From assembly GCA_012799645.1 (NCBI GenBank), contig JAAZKV010000028.1:1-50552 (forward strand): DNA of 50,552 nucleotides, written 5' to 3'. Position 1 is the stretch's first letter; every line of letters begins with the position of its first letter. The position numbers and the translations under genes are program-made. A model generated the notes under the pieces. That model was not told where the DNA came from. It was given only the letters and a program-made list of their open reading frames with translations, and did not search any database. Source of the DNA: Candidatus Iainarchaeum sp. Its GTDB lineage: Archaea; Iainarchaeota; Iainarchaeia; Iainarchaeales; JAAZKV01. This document shows positions 37,501-44,831 of the stretch, piece by piece.

Positions 37501-40500
37501 GAGCACAAAAATAATTATAGAAATAACAAAAGAAGGATTTGCTAGAACAAGATTATCAACAACAATCACTGATGATGTAGTAGCATTCAATCCTGACACA
37601 GTAACACTATTACTAAACACTATTAGTAAAAGAGAGGACAAAAAAAGCATTGCTGTGGGTAACCAAACAACAAAAGACCTCAAAATTGTTTCAATAAGAT
37701 ATGATACTTTATTTGATGATGTAATAAATGAAGAAGCAATGAAAGCATACACAGAACTATTAGTGGGAACAATAATTCCAAGCGAAGAACTAAAAGATCT
37801 TGAACTTGTTAAAGTGAAACTAATCAATTCAATCACTCAAGATAATTTCATGGAACCAATTAATCTTGAAGGAGAACTTATTGTCACCTTCCAAATCCCA
37901 AACACAGGAGCGATTTATGACAAAACACTCCCAATAAAAATAATTGTTTCATCAGATGCTGATGTTAAAACAAATTGTTTAGTTCTAAAAAACTCTACTC
38001 AAACAAAAACCACCCAACTAGGACAAGTTAGTTTTGGGTTTGAAATACTAAACGATTGCGGAGTGGATTTAACAGGAATTTATGCTACATCAAGCGGAGA
38101 AATTATGGGAGAAGCTGATATTTCTCTTGTAAGTGCTTCAACAGGAAACTCGGGAAGAAGCGCACTTGATGGAGGTAAGAGAAAAACATTTGAAAAAATA
38201 AGAGCAGGAGAAACACTACTAGGAACAGTAACCTACACTCCTTCAACCAATGCTGTTGGAACCACTCAACCAATCAACATAGTGCTTGAAGGAAAATTCC
38301 AAGACACCACTATAAAAACAACTCCTAACGCACTAACCTTTACTACAAACGTTTTGAACCTAGCAGAGTGCTTGAGTATTAGTTCAAACACTACTCCTGT
38401 AGGATTTGATGAAACCACTGAACTAACAATAGATGCTTCTAATTGTTTAGGACAAAAAATAGAAGTGTATCTTTGTAGAAACGATGCAGGGTGTTCAGGA
38501 GGAGCAGAAGGAAAAATTAGTTTATCTAAAAGAACATTCTCGCTTCAAAACTCTGCAGAAACAATAACAGCATACTCTCCAACAATCCCCGGAACATACG
38601 GAGTAACAGTACACGCAAGAGTGAAAGGAAAATCATCATTCAGCTACATAGGGGAAGTACCAGTATCATTCAGAGAACAAGAAGACAAACACTTCAAACT
38701 AAGCAAATACGACATAATGATTGTTGGAAAAGGAACCGAAGACACAATCCTACTAGAAAACGAAATGCTACAACAAAAAGTAAGAGTAAAAGCAAACGAC
38801 TGCATCTGGGGAAAAAAAGACGCTGACTGGGGATCAAGCGAATGGCTAATGCTACTAACCACCACCGCAAGCGGAGCCGCACTCGGAAACATGATAGGAG
38901 AAAACTTCAACCCAGACAGAAAAACAACAATACCAAACGAAAAAGGAGAAGCAAGAGAACTAACTGCTGAAGAACAAAATATCGCCGGCCAAGTATACGA
39001 TCAAACATATGGAAGTGGCAACCCCGATGTATTAAAAGATAAAAGTATTTTAAGTCAAATTGATTTAATTAAAAATAATCCAACCAGCTTGCCCACAAAT
39101 TGGTTGCTTGATCAAAAAACAAATACTTATGTTGCTGGAACTACAGAAAATGGAATTAGAACAATAAGCACATACAATCCTTCATCTAACACAATTACTC
39201 AACAAGAAATTGGAAGAACAGTAACTGTAGGAAATGATACTTACACAATAATTAGACATCAAACAATTAATGGATACGACATTAAGTCACAAACTCAATC
39301 AACTACATTTACTTTCCACAACAATAGCACTGGGCGAGATTTTATTTACACAAATACAGATAGTGGAAAATTAAGCGGTACTTTTGTTCGTGATGCGATG
39401 GATTACTCCAACAGTTGGGTTAGAAAAATTGATAAAGTAACACCAAATTGGATTAGAGGATTAACAAGTAAAAAATATTCAGGAAACTGGAAAACAACCC
39501 AAATACCTACAACTACTCCTACTCCAGCACAAACTGCTACTTCATCACCACAATCTTTGGTTACATCTTCTTCAAATTTATTCACTGATTTTTCAACAGG
39601 ATTGTTATTGCCATCTTTGTATAATGTGAATGAGTTGAAAGATGGTTATGATTTTGGTTATTATTCTACCAAAAATGTTTTGAAAAACAACAACATTGCT
39701 AGTTTCGCTGAAGCACCTGCTGGCGGTATTAAGTGGGGTTCGGGTATTGGGAGTGTTGTTGGTGCTGTTATTGGTGCTGTTGTTGGTTATATTGCTGCGG
39801 AGGAAGGATTGTATAAGTGTAGAGATAATTTCCAAGTTGGAGAGTATAATGATTTTGTTATTTTGTTACAAGGAGAAAATTTAAGCGTGGTTTCTCCTGA
39901 TGGAGAGGTTATAGAAGAAAGGGTTGTTCCTTCTGATGCTGGCCCTCTTGGTTTTACTCTTGGGGGGGTGAGTGTTAATTGGGATTTTAGTGATGCGGAT
40001 TATGGAGAAACAGAAAATGTAGGGTTAAGGTTCACTAATAGTGGGATTAATGAAGCTAGTCCAAAGTATGGGACTTTAACTATTAATGCAACTAAACACA
40101 CTCATGGGAGAATTGCTACTGTTAAAGATAATTCTTCAACTAGTGGGGTTAATGATTATGATGTGGAGTGTCGTGCTAACACTTTTGGAGAGTATTGGAT
40201 TGGGGGCACTGAAGAGGATGGAGAGTGCAATAATATATGGACATCAGAGTATTCACAAAAGTACCACATTAGAGTAATTAGTGGTGATGTTGTTGATGAG
40301 TCGGCTTATTTAGTTAAAGAAAATTCGTGCAATAATGGAACATTAACAGGGAGTACTGGGAGTGATGCGTTACCAAGAATAAAACTTGGTTGGGATTGGA
40401 GTGATATAGAGTATGATACTTGTACTTACGAGAATGAAGATTATGTTTATTGTGATGCTACTCAAACAATGATTGGGATGGTTAAAAGGTTAGCACGGTT

Positions 40501-42232
40501 AGAAGAGTTTTTGAAATTGAATGCTCCTGCTGGTTGTCCGATTGATGCGATTAGTTCACAATTAGTACAAGTTACTGACGAACTTGACTCATACACTACT
40601 ACTGTTCCTGATGGGTTAATTGGGTTTGAGGATATACAAATCGAAATGGATCCTGATGATTTGAGTGTTAGAGCAATAGCGAAAGTGAATAACAAAACAG
40701 GGGGAACAATAAAAAGTTACTACTCTTATGCAGTTAAAGGAAGTGGAGAAGCGAGTGCTCCTGATCAACCAACAGAAAAGGATTTCCCAGAAGGAGTGAG
40801 TTACGAAACAATCGAGATTGGTGCAGTGCCGGTTTATGAAGGAGTGTATTTTTTCACTGCGGTGTTTAATGGAGAGAAAGGAACAAGAACCGCTATTACT
40901 AGAACATTCGCGAACAGAGAATCAAAACCAAATGATGAGTGTTGGATAAATAGAACTACAAGAAAAACAGGAGGAGTGTCTTCTCTTGCGTATTTCTACG
41001 CTGATAGTGATGTTATTGTTTGGACACACGATATCACTAATAGTAGTGATTTGTTTGATCACCTAAATTTTGGTTCATATTTGATTAGAGATAATTACAA
41101 TAGAGCGTTTTTAACTGATTTCGCAAATTATTACCTAACTAATTTCGGGGAACGAATTAGTGCAACAGAAAAAGAAATGCTAGAATTAATTAAAAAAGGA
41201 AAACTAAAATTCAGTAAAAGATATTCAGGAGACACAGAATTTGAAGCAGGGCTTTACGATACTTGGTTCTATATTGATTTCGGAGACAATTTCAGCATAA
41301 TTGATTCTGATGCGGACATAGAAGTGTCACTATTATCAATAAGAAATCCGGTAGAAAAATTCCCATTCTACTACATTCCTTTTGATGGACCAGTGGGAGA
41401 AAAGTTTTCAAGAAATGGGTATGGAGCGGTTTACAAAAACCTAACCGAAGGAAAAGGAAAAGAAATACAATTAAACGATTCCAGAGCACTAAATGTTGTT
41501 AAAACATTTGAAAACATTACTGGGACAGGAATTATTAATGTGAGTACAAAACAAGGAACAAATCTAGTAGCGGTTAATTCAAGTGTAGGAACAAGAGGAG
41601 AACTAGCAACAGTGAGTTATAGTGGAAACGAAGCAATGATTAATTTTACTCCAAATTACGCTACTCCAATAATAGTTAAAAAAACACTGGGTGGAACAAG
41701 CGGAGCACTAGGAGTTAACATACTAGAAAATCAACAAAAAAAAGACACTGGAGGGAACTTCACTTACTGGACAGGAGCAGCAAAAAGCAAGGACTTTTAC
41801 GGAACAAACGCGGTTGATGTGTACAACAACACTGCTGATACAAAACTAGACAACTTAGATGCTTATGGGTTTAGTTGGAGTGATGCAACACAAAGCGGAA
41901 ACTTATACCTAAAAACAATAATTTATGTACCAACTGACAAAGATTATATACTACAAACAGAAGACAACACTACCACACTATGGTCACCAAATGATCAATT
42001 CAGTCACTCACAACAAATAATAGGAATAAAAGGAATGGAAAAAAACGACAAACTAAACAACTCAAGTTTCACAACACTACAAGATTTGTTTGATCTAGTA
42101 AAAGAACAAAAAGTATGTGTAAGCAATGACGGAGCAAACATGTTGTTTTGGTGGAACACAAAAACACTAACAACCACCGAAGGAACACAAAGCAGTTTAG
42201 AGAGTTACGAAACAACACTAATTGGAAAATAA
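34550..42232 (+). CDS. Giant membrane-anchored surface protein GP4 (about 2560 aa)
   Basis: Closest relative of GP3. The N-terminal module reads ELYYKGEEKWYAFWDKI, then LPVYK and APSF, followed by one anchor. Regulatory-like beta domains follow, then the THFRVG ... AKWVNV ... FFYRANF domain, a TCEENFC domain, and Cys-paired domains near 1149 (TNCLVLKN) and 1281 (AECLSISS); residue numbers count from TTG 34523. A third near 1388 (DKHFKLSK) has lost its Cys pair. Glycine-zipper-like stretches at about 1447-1465 (TTTASGAALGNMIG) and 1735-1770 (IGSVVGAVIGAVVGYIA) bracket an insert of about 270 residues with a different base composition. The Cys-rich C-terminal region matches GP3 (YVYCDATQ / YVYCDVTQ) and ends with EQKVCVSNDGANMLFWWN. 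ATG 34550 is chosen because GAGTG lies six bases before it and it keeps the family spacing; the frame extends to TTG 34523. Confidence 0.84.
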   Translation: MFLKELYYKGEEKWYAFWDKINEHLPVYKIIDKIDAIAPSFLLFLILLLFIILSGLFILFAQSSAGYTAEFSFVQSDKKTILADSIVNIQIIEAGATVSDKNYRTNSDGIVKLKELKYGNEIKIIVDLKKGTYNKSFIIETPELKEKIVLLPKIILEPKKIFITTIDNSGMTIQEPMEIEFWCENGAVKTIPQKATTNRGVVEIIEPVNCVKLNATPNSSTYEKRTYHVSSTNYYMTLVKQEVPKTELTVKVRHNNSPISDTSFNVNVNGKEHYNEKTLASSQATISVVPGTYTVSVSDPTNKYATKIENVTVQTKKEITIEVTKEIRARIKVKTIDVSTKSLIVDAIVTLKNSTGAIVDEKRTNSAGVVEFAIIDVGDYLVSAKKVGDLNGGYYSKTINLTQVSSDINTTIELEKVTTSNAGKTSVRVVDQQEKPVSNAKVFLKYKETDAIVELNQNNNWGMTDTNGYVNLLAGKVEGTIYAYATKYPFSGVSETKTISVDRQNEFTISMNVGEATILINLVDESGEKINGTARILLTEDNSDLSGLMLIENGTIQRKIKAGQQVYVAIQSEGFENYIAEPRMLFPNKTYTYKIVMKKQINKPIIELENIYNENDTVTRTLQAGKKYYAKLILEANTDYKTVITHFRVGTEKLLENDYMEIDKVEVAGVVKETRGTSYDPEKGYSYDSQNTTDGYAKWVNVEISDFEQGTRVLKVWFNIKRIAPGNKELKFFYRANFDGTKDPQTTNTGNELYDDAKPSNVYYVGEEATCEENFCITNETLYWNKEDLYINSPYEVSQAETYTYKYQLVNNSETNYGTSVKQMYLNIQVLNDDKVPIKVMEYKIKDNSKEVGGDSFTKISNYEVGSFNKNTAIDFSFKLEGNEVGSGVIKLELKADGVVLYTKESTFSVPSEKELYAQISPSYIPSLANTPMIVTVMDDKGEPINKAIVRVYAKEPGFSEYLIDEQETNRVGKAQVESGAHYKSTKIIIEITKEGFARTRLSTTITDDVVAFNPDTVTLLLNTISKREDKKSIAVGNQTTKDLKIVSIRYDTLFDDVINEEAMKAYTELLVGTIIPSEELKDLELVKVKLINSITQDNFMEPINLEGELIVTFQIPNTGAIYDKTLPIKIIVSSDADVKTNCLVLKNSTQTKTTQLGQVSFGFEILNDCGVDLTGIYATSSGEIMGEADISLVSASTGNSGRSALDGGKRKTFEKIRAGETLLGTVTYTPSTNAVGTTQPINIVLEGKFQDTTIKTTPNALTFTTNVLNLAECLSISSNTTPVGFDETTELTIDASNCLGQKIEVYLCRNDAGCSGGAEGKISLSKRTFSLQNSAETITAYSPTIPGTYGVTVHARVKGKSSFSYIGEVPVSFREQEDKHFKLSKYDIMIVGKGTEDTILLENEMLQQKVRVKANDCIWGKKDADWGSSEWLMLLTTTASGAALGNMIGENFNPDRKTTIPNEKGEARELTAEEQNIAGQVYDQTYGSGNPDVLKDKSILSQIDLIKNNPTSLPTNWLLDQKTNTYVAGTTENGIRTISTYNPSSNTITQQEIGRTVTVGNDTYTIIRHQTINGYDIKSQTQSTTFTFHNNSTGRDFIYTNTDSGKLSGTFVRDAMDYSNSWVRKIDKVTPNWIRGLTSKKYSGNWKTTQIPTTTPTPAQTATSSPQSLVTSSSNLFTDFSTGLLLPSLYNVNELKDGYDFGYYSTKNVLKNNNIASFAEAPAGGIKWGSGIGSVVGAVIGAVVGYIAAEEGLYKCRDNFQVGEYNDFVILLQGENLSVVSPDGEVIEERVVPSDAGPLGFTLGGVSVNWDFSDADYGETENVGLRFTNSGINEASPKYGTLTINATKHTHGRIATVKDNSSTSGVNDYDVECRANTFGEYWIGGTEEDGECNNIWTSEYSQKYHIRVISGDVVDESAYLVKENSCNNGTLTGSTGSDALPRIKLGWDWSDIEYDTCTYENEDYVYCDATQTMIGMVKRLARLEEFLKLNAPAGCPIDAISSQLVQVTDELDSYTTTVPDGLIGFEDIQIEMDPDDLSVRAIAKVNNKTGGTIKSYYSYAVKGSGEASAPDQPTEKDFPEGVSYETIEIGAVPVYEGVYFFTAVFNGEKGTRTAITRTFANRESKPNDECWINRTTRKTGGVSSLAYFYADSDVIVWTHDITNSSDLFDHLNFGSYLIRDNYNRAFLTDFANYYLTNFGERISATEKEMLELIKKGKLKFSKRYSGDTEFEAGLYDTWFYIDFGDNFSIIDSDADIEVSLLSIRNPVEKFPFYYIPFDGPVGEKFSRNGYGAVYKNLTEGKGKEIQLNDSRALNVVKTFENITGTGIINVSTKQGTNLVAVNSSVGTRGELATVSYSGNEAMINFTPNYATPIIVKKTLGGTSGALGVNILENQQKKDTGGNFTYWTGAAKSKDFYGTNAVDVYNNTADTKLDNLDAYGFSWSDATQSGNLYLKTIIYVPTDKDYILQTEDNTTTLWSPNDQFSHSQQIIGIKGMEKNDKLNNSSFTTLQDLFDLVKEQKVCVSNDGANMLFWWNTKTLTTTEGTQSSLESYETTLIGK

Positions 42233-42532
42233 CAAAAACAAAATAAAAAAAAACCAACAAAACAAATACTAAAAAAACAAACCAATAATTGAACAAATAC
42301 AAAAAAAAAAACAAATCCAATAATGAAACAAACCCCCCAAAATTCACTAATTAAAACAAACCCTACAAAAAAAATCACTTTTACAAAAAACAAAAAAAAC
42401 TCTAGCACAAAAAAACACAAAAAATTACTTAAAAAAAAACAAAATTGATACAAAAATTATTCAACAAACAAAAAAAAGAACGAACAATGGTTTGTCACAA
42501 ATATTTTTATACTAGAGTTCCCTATTTAAAGT
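42233..42532. other. 300-bp A/C-rich gap after GP4
   Basis: No convincing gene. The sense strand is A/C-rich and very poor in G down to about 42450, like the region after GP1. A TATA box (ATATTTTTATAC, 42501-42512) serves the next gene. ACAATGGTTTG at 42484-42494 recurs at 42994-43004 ahead of the following gene. Confidence 0.6.
42501..42512 (+). promoter_or_regulatory. TATA box for the first small membrane gene
   Basis: ATATTTTTATAC is centred about 26 nt before ATG 42533, the distance for a leaderless transcript. Confidence 0.55.
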
Positions 42533-42907
42533 ATGGATTTTTTTGTATTAACAAATTTATTCCCAATTATTTTATTTTTTGGCGAACTATTCGGGGATCT
42601 AACTTTTATCCTAAAAATATTCGTACTAATGGCTATTTTTTCTTATGTAATGAATCACGTGGGAAAAGGAGCACTAGGAATATTTATTTTTGCACTAATA
42701 TCTTGGCTAGTTATTTTTGATTACTTTGCGATTTTTGGATCAATTTACATTTTACACATTTTACTAACAATGGGATTGATTTCAGTGATTATTGACTTCA
42801 TGTTCATTACACCAGGACCTGCTCCAAAAGCACCGGGAATGGGAGAACCTGTTGGGAGCGGAAAAGATTTCACTACACGACTAGGAGGACCACCATTACT
42901 TAGATAA
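42533..42907 (+). CDS. Small four-helix membrane protein, unrecognised
   Basis: A 124-residue protein. Hydrophobic segments at about 4-20, 25-41, 48-66 and 68-92 leave a short Pro/Gly-rich cytoplasmic-type tail (TPGPAPKAPGMGEPVGSG, then RLGGPPLLR). No family recognised. It is the first of five small genes in one direction right after GP4, and a TATA box at leaderless distance supports ATG 42533. The Pro/Gly tail resembles a flexible docking tail. A membrane partner for the giant proteins is a guess from position only. Confidence 0.7.
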   Translation: MDFFVLTNLFPIILFFGELFGDLTFILKIFVLMAIFSYVMNHVGKGALGIFIFALISWLVIFDYFAIFGSIYILHILLTMGLISVIIDFMFITPGPAPKAPGMGEPVGSGKDFTTRLGGPPLLR

Positions 42908-43018
42908 TATAAAGAAGAAATAAAAAAAATTAAAATAATGAAATAAAAAACAAATAAAAAAAAATAAATAAAAAAAATAAATAAAAAATTTGGACAATGG
43001 TTTGGATAAGGGATTTTT

Positions 43019-43354
43019 ATGAAAAGAGGATTTTTGAACGGATTACCACTAATTCCAACAGTAATACTAATTATGCTAACACTAATAATTATTTTACCGG
43101 TGGGAATGAGTTTATTTGAACCACTAAATATACTTGTAAGAATCATACTGGTTTTTGTAATATTCACTACTGTTAGAAACTATTTAGGGCCAGGAGTTAT
43201 TAGCATTATAATTTCAGGAATACTAATCTATTATCTTGTAATTAAATGGTGGTGGGTTGGAGCAATGGGTTGGTGGGGAATCACCTTACTAGGAATGGGA
43301 ATATTCGGAGTAATTGTTTGGGGATCAAGTAAAATAATTCCTCAAAGATACTAA
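43019..43354 (+). CDS. Small polytopic membrane protein, unrecognised
   Basis: A 111-residue protein with about four hydrophobic segments (around 9-28, 36-53, 57-76 and 83-103), a Trp cluster (KWWWVGAMGWWG) and a short basic end (KIIPQRY). No family recognised. ATG 43019 follows AAGGGA at a reasonable ribosome-binding distance (43008-43013), and no TATA is obvious, so it may share a transcript with the preceding gene 111 bp upstream. Confidence 0.7.
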   Translation: MKRGFLNGLPLIPTVILIMLTLIIILPVGMSLFEPLNILVRIILVFVIFTTVRNYLGPGVISIIISGILIYYLVIKWWWVGAMGWWGITLLGMGIFGVIVWGSSKIIPQRY

Positions 43355-43572
43355 ACAAACCATTAATTAAACAAAAATTCAAAAAAATTAATTAAATAAA
43401 CAAAAATAAAAAACAAACAAAAACGATTACCAAAAATAAACAAAAAAAATTCAAAAGTAAAAAAAAACTAAAAGCCAAAAGGTTTTTATTAAACAAAAAA
43501 CAGGTTTATTACAGAAATAACAAGTAAAAAAAACAACAATAAGGTTTTTGAAAAAAAAATAAGAGTGAAATT

Positions 43573-43833
43573 ATGGCTATAGATGTTTGGGCAGCGTTAA
43601 GCGGAGAAGATATTTTTAGTTCAATAGCACTAGTTCTTTTCATAATTTATTTTTTATGGTTATATAATTGGGGAAAAAAACAAATGGGGGCAAAATACGG
43701 ACTTGTATTAGCAGGAATTGTTTTTTATTTAATATTTTTCCTCTACCAAGATCTTGTTTGGGTGCCACTAGTATTGTTTTTGTTAGCGACTTTTGGTAAA
43801 GATATTTTAGAAAAAGTACCAAAATCAAAATGA
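43573..43833 (+). CDS. Small membrane protein, unrecognised
   Basis: An 86-residue protein with hydrophobic segments at about 13-31, 40-58 and 59-75 and a basic C-terminal end (LEKVPKSK). No family recognised. GAGTGA six to ten bases before ATG 43573 is a ribosome-binding site of the same type as seen at GP4. It stands 219 bp after the preceding small gene and 25 bp before the start chosen for the next, so it likely forms a pair with the next. Confidence 0.7.
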   Translation: MAIDVWAALSGEDIFSSIALVLFIIYFLWLYNWGKKQMGAKYGLVLAGIVFYLIFFLYQDLVWVPLVLFLLATFGKDILEKVPKSK

Positions 43834-43858
43834 TTAAAGAATTTTAGAGTTGATTGTC

Positions 43859-44170
43859 GTGGATTTGATGAATTATTTAATTTCAGTAACCATAATTGCT
43901 CTTGCTATTAGTTTTGGAGAAGGGTGGATGGCGTTAGGAGCAACACTAATACTTATTGTTGCTTCAAAAGAAGTCAAAGCAAGTTTGTTAATGGTTATTT
44001 CATACGTGGTTTTTTATGTAATAAACGGGATCGGGATGAAAGATTATTGGTTTTTTGGAGTGCTTGGATTAATTCTTCTCGGATACTTGTTTGGTTTCGG
44101 AAAAGAAGAAGCACCTGCTGATCCATACGCAGGATTACTTGGTGGGGGCGGAATGGAAGGAATGATGTAA
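43859..44170 (+). CDS. Small membrane protein with Gly/Met-rich tail, unrecognised
   Basis: About 103 residues with hydrophobic segments that fit three to four membrane helices, then a tail reading EEAPADPYAGLLGGGGMEGMM. No family recognised. The start is a choice: GTG 43859 lies five bases after GAGTTGAT, one mismatch from the consensus GAGGTGAT. TTG 43850 and ATG 43868 are in the same frame. The close spacing to the previous gene implies an operon. The Pro/Gly tail is similar in character to that of the 124-residue protein, which may mean a common docking partner. Confidence 0.65.
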   Translation: MDLMNYLISVTIIALAISFGEGWMALGATLILIVASKEVKASLLMVISYVVFYVINGIGMKDYWFFGVLGLILLGYLFGFGKEEAPADPYAGLLGGGGMEGMM

Positions 44171-44284
44171 TCCACTACACAAAAAAAACCACACACAAAA
44201 TAAATGAATTAAAAATAAATGAATTAAAAAAGGAAATACAAAAAAAGTATTAATTAAAAATAAATGAATTAAAAAAGTGAATTT
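44171..44284. repeat. Repeats of AAAAATAAATGAATTAAAA between small genes
   Basis: Three copies of a unit around AAATAAATGAATTAAAA occur at about 44197-44211, 44211-44232 and 44256-44278. The last abuts the GTGA ribosome-binding site of the next gene. No gene lies here. Confidence 0.7.
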
Positions 44285-44614
44285 ATGAACGAGTATGCAA
44301 TAATAGTTTTATTTTTATTAAGTATCTTTTTTTACACAATAGAAGCAGGAATATTAGGGCCCCTTTTTTTGATTTTCACAATAATTTTACTCCTTGATCC
44401 ACTATGGGATTGGTTAAAAAAAGGAAAAGAGGAAGCAAAAAAAATTGATGCGTATTATCCGGAAGATAAATTAAAAGAATACACAAAATTTGCTTCAAAA
44501 AAAACTGGTGAATTATTGGATTCAGAAACAAAAATTAATAACAAAAACTTATTACACAAAACACCAAGTGTAGCAAAAAATATTATAAGTGAAATAGAAA
44601 AAATATTCAAATAA
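44285..44614 (+). CDS. Small membrane-anchored protein with charged C-terminal half
   Basis: A 109-residue protein. Two adjacent hydrophobic segments (about 4-19 and 22-40) are followed by about 65 mostly charged, Lys-rich residues predicted to be helical and cytoplasmic. No family recognised. ATG 44285 follows GTGA at 44277-44280. It is the last gene of the small membrane group. Unlike the others it has a substantial soluble part, so it could tether a cytoplasmic protein to the membrane (inference). Confidence 0.65.
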   Translation: MNEYAIIVLFLLSIFFYTIEAGILGPLFLIFTIILLLDPLWDWLKKGKEEAKKIDAYYPEDKLKEYTKFASKKTGELLDSETKINNKNLLHKTPSVAKNIISEIEKIFK

Positions 44615-44670
44615 AAAAACAAAAAAACTATTCAAAAAAACAAAAAATTATTTGCAAACAACAAAATCAA

Positions 44671-44730
44671 CAAAAATAAAACAAATTAATAAAAAATAAA
44701 AGAAATTAATAAAAAATAAAACAAATTAAT
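44671..44730. repeat. Three 20-bp tandem repeats between convergent genes
   Basis: Three consecutive units of (C/A)AAAAATAAAA(C/G)AAATTAAT at 44671-44690, 44691-44710 and 44711-44730, differing at one or two bases. They lie in the gap between the last small membrane gene (plus) and the coiled-coil gene (minus). Confidence 0.85.
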
Positions 44731-44831
44731 AAAAAATACGAATAAAAAAAATAAAAGTAAAAAAAAAATAAAAATGCAAATAATAAAAACTAAAAATATT
44801 TAAAACAAGATTTAAAAATTATTCAAAAGAA

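Noticed and set aside
7908-42232. Reading the giants as archaeosortase or LPXTG-sortase substrates
   Set aside because: Their anchors are N-terminal and their C termini lack any hydrophobic helix and basic tail.
42445-42720. A 91-codon plus-strand ORF overlapping the first small membrane gene
   Set aside because: It is in another frame. The 124-residue frame has regular membrane helices and a TATA box at the right distance from its ATG.
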